From a virus: 64,000 bases of DNA. Made by a program: the position numbers and the translations under genes. The stretch is from positions 186,001 to 250,000 of IMG/VR virus record IMGVR_UViG_3300026484_000007; one strand, 5' to 3'. Positions 1 to 8,030 of the stretch are shown here, in pieces; position 1 is the first letter of the stretch, and every line of letters begins with the position of its first letter. The notes beneath the pieces were generated by a model. It searched no databases and was not told the origin of the DNA. It saw only the letters and a program-made list of their open reading frames with translations.

Positions 1-227
1 TTTATTTTTATATTTAAATAAGCTTTTTTTGCTTGTAATAAATATAAATCAAATTCGGTAATTCCTATTTCGATCTGATAAAGATTCATTCTGTCTTTAC
101 TAAAAAGATTTTTAGAAATTCTAAAAGAATGCACGAAATAAGAATTATTTGCATTAACCACGACATCCGGAGCTGGAACCATTTGCGCGGTAATGTTATA
201 ATTTTTATTTACTATTTTTTTTGACAT
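1..227 (-). CDS. Hypothetical protein, N-terminal part (runs off the left edge)
   Basis: A leftward frame opens with ATG at 225-227 and stays open to the window edge, giving 75 codons that begin MSKKIVNKNYNITAQMVPAP. A good ribosome site (AAAGGAGAT) lies just upstream on the minus strand, which decides the start. I do not recognise the family. It is the first gene after a leftward terminator and one copy of the AGTTCTAAAA intergenic element, so it probably has its own promoter. The C-terminus lies outside the window. Confidence 0.75.
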   Translation of the reverse strand, partial: MSKKIVNKNYNITAQMVPAPDVVVNANNSYFVHSFRISKNLFSKDRMNLYQIEIGITEFDLYLLQAKKAYLNIKI

Positions 228-245
228 TTTATCTCCTTTTATTTT

Positions 246-330
246 TTTAACCGCAAAAAAACTTGATTTTCTATGTAGCATCTTTTTTAGATACTAAGGA
301 TATATACGAGTTCTAAAATTTTCTATAGAT
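246..330 (-). promoter_or_regulatory. Intergenic control element, leftward copy
   Basis: Read leftward, this spacer contains TTTTAGAACTCGTATATATC, then a TATCTAAAAAAGATGCTAC block and a GAAAATCAAG block, ending just before the ribosome site of the leftward gene at 1-227. The same blocks in the same order recur before rightward genes at 22407, 35975, 40344 and 49636. I infer a phage promoter and/or a structured 5' leader. Confidence 0.55.
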
Positions 331-339
331 TTTTTCTGA

Positions 340-372
340 CGACAAAAAAATTGCTCGGTTAACGAGCAATTT
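340..372 (-). terminator. Leftward terminator with downstream GTCGTCAG box
   Basis: An 8-bp hairpin (ATTGCTCG / CGAGCAAT, loop GTTAA) ends the leftward pair of genes at 387-2160. In leftward sense it is followed by a run of seven T and GTCGTCAGAAAAA. That is the same box found after rightward terminators, so the box follows the direction of transcription. Confidence 0.8.
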
Positions 373-386
373 TTATTTTATCTTTT

Positions 387-1145
387 TTATCTTAATAAAT
401 TTATAAAATCTTTTTCGATATATAATTTTACTAAATTATTTAATTTTTCCGCTGATGTTCTATTAATTATATTCTTAAATATTTCTGTATAGTATTGTTG
501 CTTTCTTGTTTGATCTTCAAGAATATCTACAGAATATCCCAATTCACCTTTTTTCGTAATTTTTGAAAATGATTTTAATGATTTGATTAAATTATTTAAT
601 TTTTCTATTGAATAATCTAAAGATTCTATAATGCTTGTTCTTAAAAACGAATCGTGTGTTTCATAAAATTGAAATTCGTCTCTTGCTTGCGAAAGCGTTT
701 CTATTCCTGCTTTTTCAAGGACTTTGCTAATTGCAATATACGGTAAAAATAACATTACAAAATGTATTAATTTTTTTATAAGAAAACGTTTTTCTGAAGA
801 ATTAGATAATTGAAATTGAAAATCTTCAACTCCGATGCTTAAATAATTTTCATCAATTTTATGTAACCACGGTAAAAAGAATCTTTTCCAGAAAAATTCG
901 AATTCATTGTCATTTAACTTATCCAGATCATCTTCAAAAATATTAAAATTGAAATTTTGAATATCTAAATCTCTAAGATATTCTAAATCTTTATCTAAGA
1001 AATACATTATATCTTCTGATGGTTTTCGAGCCTCAAATGGAGTGATATCAAAATCTTCTCCATCGAAATTTATTTGATAAGAGATGAAAGGAGCCCCTAA
1101 ACTATCTTTAACTCCATTATTTTCTAATATTAAATCTTGAGTCAT
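387..1145 (-). CDS. Hypothetical protein
   Basis: This 252-residue leftward gene overlaps the end of the preceding leftward gene by 29 bp and has an AAGGA ribosome site, so the two form an operon that ends in the hairpin near 350. The sequence is rich in Asp, Glu, Phe and Ile, with a hydrophobic helix near residues 127-142 (FVMLFLPYIAIS) and amphipathic helices in the C-terminal half. I recognise no domain or catalytic motif. Its position apart from the rightward block gives no clear functional clue. Confidence 0.7.
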   Translation of the reverse strand: MTQDLILENNGVKDSLGAPFISYQINFDGEDFDITPFEARKPSEDIMYFLDKDLEYLRDLDIQNFNFNIFEDDLDKLNDNEFEFFWKRFFLPWLHKIDENYLSIGVEDFQFQLSNSSEKRFLIKKLIHFVMLFLPYIAISKVLEKAGIETLSQARDEFQFYETHDSFLRTSIIESLDYSIEKLNNLIKSLKSFSKITKKGELGYSVDILEDQTRKQQYYTEIFKNIINRTSAEKLNNLVKLYIEKDFINLLR

Positions 1146-2160
1146 ACTTCGATCCTTTTTTAATTTTTATTATTTTTTTGATTTTTCTTGATTTTAAATC
1201 TTTTTTATGAAGTCTTGCCGCTAAATCTATATGAGCTAAATCAGAAGAGGATAAAACTAAACCATTCTCTTTACCGATTTTTACTGATTTAGCGGAAAGT
1301 AATTTATTCTGAATCTCTTTAGTGATCTTTTTTAGATCACTAAAATCAACTCCAGTTTTTTCTTTAATTATTTTCCATTCAGCAAATTTACGATAGTTTC
1401 GTAATCGTTTTAAAGCTTTAAGATGATCGTATTTATTTAATATAACCGCTTCATAAGCTAAAACCATAATACTATTATGATTTCCTATCATTGTATAATT
1501 TCCATCATTTTCTATATAAAAAACTCCATTTCTAAATTCTTTTTTAGCGTATTCATGAAATTCCATGATTTCATGATATTTAGAAATACTTCTATCTAAC
1601 TCAATCCATAAACGATGTTCGAACGGACCACCCATATGTTTATCTTGATATAAAAAGAAACGATCGAAAAAAGATACTTCAGGAATAACGATGAATAATA
1701 AATGGATTCGGTATTCTTTTTCTTTCGATGTTTTTGAATTTTCTCCGATATTTTCTTCAATAAGCGAAAATTCATAAAAATAAAAAGCTGGTGCTTTTAT
1801 AATTTCAGAAGCTAATTTTTTATAATCCGATGGTAAAACGCCTGGAAATTGTTTATTTATTTTTTCAAAATAATTTAATATATCTTTTTTAGATTCAAGA
1901 ATCGGTACGATCGGAATATTGTATTCTTTGAGCTTATCGAAAGAATCTTTATAATTTTTTTTATAAATTTCGATTCCTTCATTTAAAAGTTTTTTACTTT
2001 CTTTATCTATAAAATCTATGGCTTTTTTAATTTCTTCTCTAAGATTCTTCGTATAAATTAATGGATTAAAAATATTTTCAGTTAATAAAATTTTATTTTT
2101 GGATGCGTTATTTATATAATTTATATAATTCGTATAATTGACTAATGAAGATTTTCTCAT
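1117..2160 (-). CDS. Hypothetical protein
   Basis: This 347-residue protein is the promoter-proximal gene of the leftward operon; its ATG at 2160 follows an AAGGAA site. It is mixed alpha/beta with a very basic C-terminus (repeated Lys, KIKKIIKIKKGSK). Residues around 175-215 are aromatic and His-rich (HMGGPFEHRLW, HEIMEFHEYA), but no known family is evident. A perfect palindrome AGTGATCT-TTTTT-AGATCACT (1321-1341) lies inside the gene and encodes SDLKK, one of the dispersed GATC hairpins of this genome. Confidence 0.7.
   Translation of the reverse strand: MRKSSLVNYTNYINYINNASKNKILLTENIFNPLIYTKNLREEIKKAIDFIDKESKKLLNEGIEIYKKNYKDSFDKLKEYNIPIVPILESKKDILNYFEKINKQFPGVLPSDYKKLASEIIKAPAFYFYEFSLIEENIGENSKTSKEKEYRIHLLFIVIPEVSFFDRFFLYQDKHMGGPFEHRLWIELDRSISKYHEIMEFHEYAKKEFRNGVFYIENDGNYTMIGNHNSIMVLAYEAVILNKYDHLKALKRLRNYRKFAEWKIIKEKTGVDFSDLKKITKEIQNKLLSAKSVKIGKENGLVLSSSDLAHIDLAARLHKKDLKSRKIKKIIKIKKGSKYDSRFNIRK
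1321..1341. repeat. GATC hairpin inside a gene
   Basis: A perfect 8-bp inverted repeat, AGTGATCT and AGATCACT, is separated by TTTTT. It lies within the coding sequence of the leftward gene at 1117-2160. The same 15-21 bp palindrome occurs dozens of times in genes and spacers of this window. Confidence 0.85.
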
Positions 2161-2495
2161 TATTATTCCTTTTTTGGCTTAGTTTTTTAATTATGATTCG
2201 ACGAGTCAACGAAGTCTAAAGTTTTAAACGCAAAAAACTTTGATTTTCTACGTAGCATCTTTTTTAGATACAAGCGATATAAAAGCAGTTCTAAAATTTT
2301 TAGAACTCGTATATATCTTTAGATATCTATAGAAGCGCAACGTTTTGGAAACTCAAGTTTTCAATAAAAATTATATCGAAAACTTTGATTTTCTACGTAG
2401 CATCTTTTTTAGATCTTCCGCGATATATACGAGTTCTAAAACAATTATGAAAAACTAAAAATTAAGAATTTTTTTAATAAAATAAGGAGATTAAA
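2161..2495. promoter_or_regulatory. Divergent intergenic control region with two copies of the repeated element
   Basis: This 335-bp spacer separates the leftward operon from the rightward two-component operon. It has two leftward-pointing copies of the intergenic element (about 2228-2290 and 2373-2440). Each has AAAACTTTGATTTTCTACGT, then GCATCTTTTTTAGAT, then a TATA-rich stretch and AGTTCTAAAA. Between them lie TTTTAGAACTCGTATATATC and AACGTTTTGGAAACTCAAG, so the block is a set of nested inverted repeats able to serve both directions. The ribosome site of the rightward gene (ATAAGGAG) closes the region. Confidence 0.6.
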
Positions 2496-3107
2496 ATGCA
2501 GAAAATAAAAAATGATATTGATTTAATATCAGATGAAATAAAAAATGAACTGAAACTGATCGAATCAAATCTTTATGCTTTATTCGATTCAAATGATCAT
2601 TCTGACGAACTTTATCAAAAAATTTTAAACATGCAAGACGATATACTTAATAATCCATTTTTCATCGAGCATGGTTTAAGTCAAGAATTTAATAAATTAT
2701 TTAAAATTCTTATTTTTTTAAGTTCTAAAATTGACACAAATGATAAAGAATTCAAGAAAAAAATGTTTGATATCTTAAGCAAATTCAAAGAGAATAAAGA
2801 AAAAAGCGTTGAACTTTCTAAGTATTATATTGAATATTTAAATGAACTTTTAAAATTAATTGAAGATTTAAAAAAAGAAAAAGAAAAAGAAAAGGCAAAT
2901 AAAGATCCAATAAATTACAAAGGAATAAATAAATTTTTATTTATTGTAAAAAATTTATTAATTTATTTATTTAATTCTAAACCAGTACAAGTTCTTTTTA
3001 GTGTATCTTTGGTAGTAGCATTTTTGTATGGTTTAAAAACATTTGACGTAAATTTCTATCAAGAATTTATTGAGTTATTTAAAACTATTCATAAAATATT
3101 TTTATAA
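2496..3107 (+). CDS. Coiled-coil protein with C-terminal membrane anchor
   Basis: The 203-residue product is mostly acidic/basic helix, with a Lys/Glu run at about residues 127-136. A hydrophobic segment at about 163-181 (VQVLFSVSLVVAFLYGL) probably anchors it in the inner membrane with the helical part in the cytoplasm. The start has a strong AAGGAG site. The gene is the first of a rightward operon, 12 bp before a receiver-domain protein that itself precedes a histidine kinase. An accessory or scaffolding role in that signalling system is inference from context only. Confidence 0.75.
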   Translation: MQKIKNDIDLISDEIKNELKLIESNLYALFDSNDHSDELYQKILNMQDDILNNPFFIEHGLSQEFNKLFKILIFLSSKIDTNDKEFKKKMFDILSKFKENKEKSVELSKYYIEYLNELLKLIEDLKKEKEKEKANKDPINYKGINKFLFIVKNLLIYLFNSKPVQVLFSVSLVVAFLYGLKTFDVNFYQEFIELFKTIHKIFL

Positions 3108-3119
3108 AAAGGAGTTCTA

Positions 3120-3971
3120 ATGAAAATTATAAAAAATTTATTGAAAAAAATAGAAGACTTTATAAGTGATCTAAAAAAGATCATTTATTATCAGGAAGAA
3201 AAAATTGAGGGGGATAAAGAAGCTAATTCGGGGGGATCGATTAATTCTACAGAAAAAGCAAAAAATGGCGCGGAAGAAATAATTAATTTAGAAAAAGAAG
3301 CGATAGAAATCGATGAGGAAATTCTAAAAACATTCGAAGAACAAGAAAAAACAATCAATCAATTTCAAAAAAATTATTCGGAAATTGAACCTCTAGATTT
3401 AGATAATATAGACTTTTCAAAATTCACCATTATTATCTCCGATGATCATTTAGGTTCTTTGAAATCAATTATTACTGATATAAAAATGATTCTAAAAAAT
3501 GAAACTCAATTTAGTTCGATTAATTCAGAAACCTTAATCAGAATTAAAAAAATAAAAGAAAAATTTGAGAGTCTATATGGATCTTTTTATGATATAAATC
3601 TTATAACTTTTAATACAGATTATGCTCCATATATCATAGAAAAAACATTAGAAAAATATCCAGAGCTTAAACCTAATATAGCGATACTAGATATTATCTA
3701 TGGAGGATTCTTAATTAAAGATAAGAAAAATTATATTTTAGATGGGGTTGACATTGCGGAAAAGATCGTAGAAAGATCACCAAATTGTTTAATTGATTTT
3801 TATACTGGATGCGACCTAAATAAAAATAGTGCAGAAGCAAATAAAATAAATAATTTATCTAAAAAAACTCAAGTACATATTACGGATAAAGACATTGATG
3901 ATAACCATCGTCTAAAACCATTAATTCGGTTATTCGAATCTTTTTTAGATACAACCGAAAAGGAGGAATAA
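3120..3971 (+). CDS. Receiver-domain (response-regulator-like) protein
   Basis: This 283-residue protein has a charged N-terminal helical half (about 1-100) and a C-terminal half resembling a CheY-type receiver. I see the paired acids after strand 1 (IIISDDH, D108-D109), a likely phospho-acceptor after a hydrophobic strand (NIAILD, D191), the switch Thr (FYTG, T229) and the conserved Lys (TDK, K257). Spacing between D109 and D191 is about 40 residues longer than usual, so there is an insertion. No DNA-binding output domain is visible. It sits between a membrane protein and a histidine kinase (2-bp gap), and I infer that it is the kinase's phosphorylation partner. Confidence 0.65.
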   Translation: MKIIKNLLKKIEDFISDLKKIIYYQEEKIEGDKEANSGGSINSTEKAKNGAEEIINLEKEAIEIDEEILKTFEEQEKTINQFQKNYSEIEPLDLDNIDFSKFTIIISDDHLGSLKSIITDIKMILKNETQFSSINSETLIRIKKIKEKFESLYGSFYDINLITFNTDYAPYIIEKTLEKYPELKPNIAILDIIYGGFLIKDKKNYILDGVDIAEKIVERSPNCLIDFYTGCDLNKNSAEANKINNLSKKTQVHITDKDIDDNHRLKPLIRLFESFLDTTEKEE

Positions 3972-3972
3972 A

Positions 3973-5517
3973 ATGAGTTCTTTCAATTCTTCTAATAAAT
4001 CTTCTAATACAAATGAAACAACCGAAACAATCGAAACGATTGAAAATTTTTCAAAAATATCAAAAATACCAAATCTTTCTCAATTAGATGATGAATCCGA
4101 AGCTCAAATAACTTCAGATTCAATATTTTCTAAAAATGGAAAAATTATTTTATTCTCTGGAATCTTTATTATATTTTTAATTAATATATTATTATTTTTT
4201 TATTTTAAATACGAAATAAATAGAGATTTAAAATATTTAAATCTCTATTCTGATATAAAGATCCAAAAAAGATACGAAGGTGATTACTTTTTTAAATTAG
4301 ATGAAAATCGTTTTATTAAAAATGAAAATAATTCAATTAAATTAAATAAAATTATAGGAATAAATATTTTCAAAGATGGATCTTTTAAAGATCCTTTTTA
4401 TTGCATAAATAAAAAGATTTATGTTTCAAAAGAATTAAATTTTAAACATAATTCGATTAAAATTTTATATCCATTGAATGATAAAATTTATTTTTTATTA
4501 CTTAATAATTTATTATTATTTTTATTCGTAATAATTTTATTGAGATTAAATAAATACTATAAAATGATCCATGAAAAAGAAACTGCTATTATAAAAACTA
4601 TAAAATTCAAGCATCAAAGTAATAATCTCGAAGCAAAGATTATTCAAGATATTGCTGAAAATATTCATCATGAATTAAAAACTCCTATAATTTCTTTAAA
4701 AAATATAATTAGAGAATACCAATTTGCTTTAGATATAATTCAGCAACTTGCGCAAAAAAAAGGTAATCGTTTAATTGATAGAATTTTTTATTTGAATAAA
4801 AATCCTACTTCATGTTGGTCATGTCAATTTCATGACATTGAAAATCCAGCATGTAGGTATTATTCAAAAAACGAAATTAATTTATCTAAAAAAATTATAG
4901 AATTAAATGAATTAGCTGATGTTGCGTTAAAAAATATTTTTGGTACCATAAAAATTACTAAGAACTTAAAATCATTTAAAGAACAAGTTGGTGAAATCAA
5001 TGTTTATGACGTGATTTATCGTTCGATAAGTATCTATCATATGGTGCAAAAATATAAATTCAAATACCAAATCGATCCAAAATTAAAAGAATGTTATCTT
5101 AATGGATTAAATCCAGAAGTTCTTACTAATATTTTATTAAATCATATTAAAAATTCATTAGAAGCAAACGGAACGATAATAACTTTTAAATACATTGAAT
5201 ACATAGAAAACATAGAAAATGATCCTGAAAAGATCTCTTCCAATAAATCAACTAAGCCTTCTAAACCTTTAATTCATATTCAGATAATTGATAATGGAAA
5301 TGGAATTCCAAAAGATAAACAGCGAAAGATTTATCAACTTGAATTTAGTACCAAAAGTGTGACTAAATTAAGAGGCGTTGGTCTTTATATTTCGAGAGAA
5401 TTATTACGATATTATGGAGGAGATGAGAAGTTAAAATTTAGTAGCCATTTAGGTACTATTTTTGATTTATATATTCCTATTAAATATTGTGAAAAAAAAT
5501 CAAAGGAAAATCAATGA
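3973..5517 (+). CDS. Membrane sensor histidine kinase with Cys/His cluster
   Basis: This 514-residue protein has two membrane helices (about 55-77 and 170-190) flanking a roughly 95-residue outer domain, then a helix pair with the H-box HHELKTP (phospho-acceptor probably H233). The ATPase domain shows an N-box (NILLNHIKNSLEANG), a G1 box (DNGNGIP), an F-like box and a G2 box (RGVGLYISRELL). Between the two dimerisation helices lies a C-x2-C-x2-H-x6-C cluster (C281, C284, H287, C294) that could bind a metal or Fe-S centre. Autophosphorylation on His from ATP and transfer to the adjacent receiver protein is the expected reaction. Full membrane histidine kinases are rare in phages. Confidence 0.85.
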   Translation: MSSFNSSNKSSNTNETTETIETIENFSKISKIPNLSQLDDESEAQITSDSIFSKNGKIILFSGIFIIFLINILLFFYFKYEINRDLKYLNLYSDIKIQKRYEGDYFFKLDENRFIKNENNSIKLNKIIGINIFKDGSFKDPFYCINKKIYVSKELNFKHNSIKILYPLNDKIYFLLLNNLLLFLFVIILLRLNKYYKMIHEKETAIIKTIKFKHQSNNLEAKIIQDIAENIHHELKTPIISLKNIIREYQFALDIIQQLAQKKGNRLIDRIFYLNKNPTSCWSCQFHDIENPACRYYSKNEINLSKKIIELNELADVALKNIFGTIKITKNLKSFKEQVGEINVYDVIYRSISIYHMVQKYKFKYQIDPKLKECYLNGLNPEVLTNILLNHIKNSLEANGTIITFKYIEYIENIENDPEKISSNKSTKPSKPLIHIQIIDNGNGIPKDKQRKIYQLEFSTKSVTKLRGVGLYISRELLRYYGGDEKLKFSSHLGTIFDLYIPIKYCEKKSKENQ

Positions 5518-5687
5518 ATGCAATAATGTCAGGAGCAGCTCCGGTTGCTCCGATGGCTTCATCGCGGACGATACAATCGATTAAACCGATGAAAGATCTT
5601 GGAAATAAATTAAATAAAGCTTACCAAGCTCATAAAGCGCACAAAGCCCACAAAGCTCGAAAAAACTATAAAAATAGAAAAAATTAA
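5514..5687 (+). CDS. Small basic peptide with AHK repeats
   Basis: A 57-codon frame starts with an ATGA overlap on the stop codon of the histidine kinase, so translation is probably coupled. The N-terminal half is Ala/Pro/Ser-rich (GAAPVAPMASS). The C-terminal half is Lys/Arg/His-rich with AHKAHKAHKARK, like histone H1-type tails. It may bind nucleic acid or be a packaged DNA-condensing peptide; the sequence supports only a strongly basic peptide. Its stop lies 37 bp before the next gene, which has its own ribosome site. Confidence 0.6.
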   Translation: MNAIMSGAAPVAPMASSRTIQSIKPMKDLGNKLNKAYQAHKAHKAHKARKNYKNRKN

Positions 5688-5724
5688 ATATAAAATTAAA
5701 TATAAAATTAAATAAGGATTTTTT

Positions 5725-6450
5725 ATGGCTGTACAAACTTGGCAAAACTGGAATAATCTTATTGATTGGATAAAGTTACAGATGGGTGCTCCAGTCTTAA
5801 AATTAGAATTGACGGACGATGACTTAATTGATCTTATAAAGAATCATACTCTTCCAGAATTCTCTAGATACTTACCTTTATATCGATATTATTTTATGAC
5901 TGAAGAAGAAAATTGTATTCAATTCGAGCCTACTAAACTTTATCAAATTAAGAATTTTCCTTTTAAAATTTTAAAAATAGATAGTATTATAGCTAAACCA
6001 AATATTTTAGATCTTAATCAGAACACGAGCGTTGCTTTATATTCCGGAGATATAACGAATCTTCTTGGAAGTAATTATATGAATCAAGCGAAAACAGTAG
6101 TTCTTGCCGATGATACTTGGACATTTATAGCTCCAGATAAAATTGAATTAATTAAATCAAATAACAGTGTTTGGATTTATGATGATTTCATTGCTAAACT
6201 AGCATGTATACATGAAGATCCATCAACGATCGATCCTGATCTTTATCCATTTTTAAGAGATTTAGCTTTAGCAGATACAATGATAATCATTGGTAGAATT
6301 AGGACTAAATTTAGACAATTTAATACTCCAGCTGGAGCAGTTGAAATGCCTTCTCAAGAATTGATTCAAGAAGGACAGCAATTAAAACAACAGACTCTTG
6401 AAAAATTAGATAGATTGCCTCCAGATCATTATTTATATTTTCTAGATTAA
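5725..6450 (+). CDS. Putative neck / head-tail connector protein
   Basis: This 241-residue protein begins MAVQTWQNWNNLIDWIKLQM and contains LELTDDDLIDLIKNHTLPEFSRYLP, a pattern typical of myovirus neck or head-completion proteins in which an acidic helix precedes a Pro-Phe-Ser-x-Tyr segment. The C-terminal half has the FLRDLALADTMIIIGRIRTKFRQFNTPAG type of helix-turn seen in such connectors. No catalytic motif is visible. The neighbours are virion proteins and the terminase. The family assignment is from pattern recognition, so the exact neck component is unknown. Confidence 0.5.
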   Translation: MAVQTWQNWNNLIDWIKLQMGAPVLKLELTDDDLIDLIKNHTLPEFSRYLPLYRYYFMTEEENCIQFEPTKLYQIKNFPFKILKIDSIIAKPNILDLNQNTSVALYSGDITNLLGSNYMNQAKTVVLADDTWTFIAPDKIELIKSNNSVWIYDDFIAKLACIHEDPSTIDPDLYPFLRDLALADTMIIIGRIRTKFRQFNTPAGAVEMPSQELIQEGQQLKQQTLEKLDRLPPDHYLYFLD

Positions 6451-6461
6451 AAATCTAACTC

Positions 6462-6480
6462 ATGATCTTTTTAAGATCAT
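6462..6480. repeat. Intergenic GATC hairpin
   Basis: The perfect inverted repeat ATGATCTT-TTT-AAGATCAT lies 12 bp after the neck-like gene. It has no T-run on either side, so it is listed as a repeat and not as a terminator. Confidence 0.7.
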
Positions 6481-6535
6481 TAATCATACACGAATAAACA
6501 AACGATTAAAATTAATTGTTTTTAAGGAGAACTTT

Positions 6536-7291
6536 ATGAAAGCTACATTTTCAGAATTAATTTATGAAAGTTATCAATATTTTACAGAATCCACAAAAGG
6601 ATCTAAAAAAGATCACAAGAAAAAAACTACGAAAAAAAGTGGATCTAAACAATCCAAGCAACCTAAATATAGCGAGGATGGGAAATCTGTAGAAGATCAT
6701 TACAGTAAACAGAATACCGTTTTAGGAAATGCCGCAGAATGGGCTGATCCTACTAAAGTTGTTGCTTCTGGTGTTAGAGGTTATGAACTTGGTAAAAAAG
6801 TTGGACATCCAGTAGCTGGGACACTTTTAGGACCAGAAGGAGCAATCGGAGCAGCAAGTAATACTTACGACGATGTTAATCTTGGATCTGTTTATAATTC
6901 TAATGAATTACCAAGAAAAATTCTCGGTTATGGATTAGGAGGTGCTGCAGTTGGTACTGGTTTAGCGTTAATGGGTCATCCTATTCAAGATTTAGATGAT
7001 GCAATTAATCAAGCGAATCCAGTAGATGATCAATCTATTTTTGAAAAAGGATATAATTCCGTTAAAGACTTTTTTGCGCAAGATGCATTACAGAATGATC
7101 CTAAAGATGCTGCAAATATAGTTGGTAAAAGTGCTTTACTTGGAGGTGCTTTAGGTGTAGGTGCTGGAGCAACAATCCCAGCAATGAGATACGCTGGAGG
7201 AAAATTATTCTCTGGAGATCCATATAAAGCAAGACAATTAGCAGGAAATGATGTAAATAATAGATTTTATCCATACGTTGAAAGAGTATAA
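6536..7291 (+). CDS. Glycine-zipper virion protein
   Basis: This 251-residue protein starts with a short aromatic/acidic leader (SELIYES), followed by a Lys-rich linker that includes a GATC hairpin coding GSKKD. Two Gly/Ala-rich hydrophobic hairpins (about 127-147, LGYGLGGAAVGTGLALMGH, and 197-215) look like membrane-inserting glycine zippers. Architecture and leader match about a dozen other proteins here, which suggests a packaged, ejected virion protein. An AAGGAG site sets the start. It is followed by a terminator with the GTCGTTAG box. The enzymatic role, if any, is unknown. Confidence 0.65.
   Translation: MKATFSELIYESYQYFTESTKGSKKDHKKKTTKKSGSKQSKQPKYSEDGKSVEDHYSKQNTVLGNAAEWADPTKVVASGVRGYELGKKVGHPVAGTLLGPEGAIGAASNTYDDVNLGSVYNSNELPRKILGYGLGGAAVGTGLALMGHPIQDLDDAINQANPVDDQSIFEKGYNSVKDFFAQDALQNDPKDAANIVGKSALLGGALGVGAGATIPAMRYAGGKLFSGDPYKARQLAGNDVNNRFYPYVERV
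6599..6616. repeat. GATC hairpin inside a gene
   Basis: GGATCTAAAAAAGATCAC, an imperfect copy of the genome-wide palindrome, encodes the linker GSKKD in the glycine-zipper protein at 6536. Confidence 0.75.
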
Positions 7292-7330
7292 AAAATATAA
7301 AAAAATATAAAAAAAATATAAAAATTATAA

Positions 7331-7372
7331 AAGTGATCCTTCCTGGATCACTTTTTTTGTCGTTAGAAAAAA
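7331..7372 (+). terminator. Terminator plus GTCGTTAG box
   Basis: The hairpin AAGTGATCC-TTCCT-GGATCACTT is followed by seven T and GTCGTTAGAAAAAA. It ends the transcript of the neck-like and glycine-zipper genes. The box after the T-run is conserved after most terminators here. Confidence 0.85.
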
Positions 7373-7396
7373 ACGAAGATCAAAAAGGAAAAAATT

Positions 7397-7705
7397 ATGA
7401 ATACTTTATCATTTCTCAATAAAAGATCTAAAAGAGATCTTTTAAAAATTGAAGAAAATTTTAATAAAGCTGCAGATTCAGAATTTAAATCTGGGATTAT
7501 TGGTGGGGTTCTTGGAGCTGGAGCAGGATATTTCGTTGGAGATCAATTATCGCCTTGGTATGATCATAGCGAGTACGGAGCTAGTAATAATATTATTACT
7601 AATAATTTACATAAAGTTAGTACATTTGGCGGAATGGGAGTAGGAGCCGCAGCAGGAATCGCTGGCGGGACAAAGTTATCAAATGTTTTAAATAAGAATA
7701 AATAA
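7397..7705 (+). CDS. Small glycine-zipper virion protein
   Basis: The 102-residue product has a leader (FLNKRSKRDLLKIEENFN) with I-E-E followed by a helix. Two Gly/Ala zipper segments follow, at about 33-49 (GIIGGVLGAGAGYFVGD) and 75-92 (GGMGVGAAAGIAGG), separated by a Tyr/His/Asp linker (SPWYDHSEYGAS). It looks like a minimal version of the larger zipper proteins. The leader contains a GATC hairpin encoding RSKRD. An AAGGA site precedes the start. Probable role: membrane-inserting, packaged protein. Confidence 0.65.
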   Translation: MNTLSFLNKRSKRDLLKIEENFNKAADSEFKSGIIGGVLGAGAGYFVGDQLSPWYDHSEYGASNNIITNNLHKVSTFGGMGVGAAAGIAGGTKLSNVLNKNK

Positions 7706-7739
7706 AAATAAATAAGAATTAATTTTAAAAGGAGACACT

Positions 7740-8021
7740 ATGAATTTTTTAAATCAGTATGGAATTAAAAATTTAGAATTAATGGAATCTGTTATCGTTT
7801 TATTTGAAAATGAAATTAAAAATCAAATTAAAATTTCTCATCCTGGAGCATTTACAGATTACTGCAAAAAACAAGGATTTTCTGGAGTAACTTGCGATTG
7901 CATATGTAAAGCTATGGCTAGTAATGATAAAACTTTACACAAACGAGCAAATTTTGCTTACAATTTTGGATTTAAGAAAAAAGGACAAACTTGTAGCTGT
8001 ATGGAAAAACAAGGGAAATAA
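7740..8021 (+). CDS. Small Cys-rich phage protein (GAFT-x-A/C-type motif)
   Basis: The 93-residue product contains HPGAFTDYCKKQGFSGVTCD and then KRANFAYNFGF. This matches a short motif found in many phages and other large viruses (proline-Gly-x-Phe-Thr, a Gly turn, and a terminal K-R-A-x-F-A helix), whose function I do not know. Six cysteines (two CxC pairs) are unusual for that motif and could bind metal. The N-terminus carries a virion-type leader (LELMESV). A GGAGA site precedes the ATG. Confidence 0.55.
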   Translation: MNFLNQYGIKNLELMESVIVLFENEIKNQIKISHPGAFTDYCKKQGFSGVTCDCICKAMASNDKTLHKRANFAYNFGFKKKGQTCSCMEKQGK

Positions 8022-8030
8022 GGATCAATT

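Noticed and set aside
6462-6480. A terminator after the neck-like gene
   Set aside because: The palindrome has no T-run and no GTCGTTAG box; kept as a repeat only.
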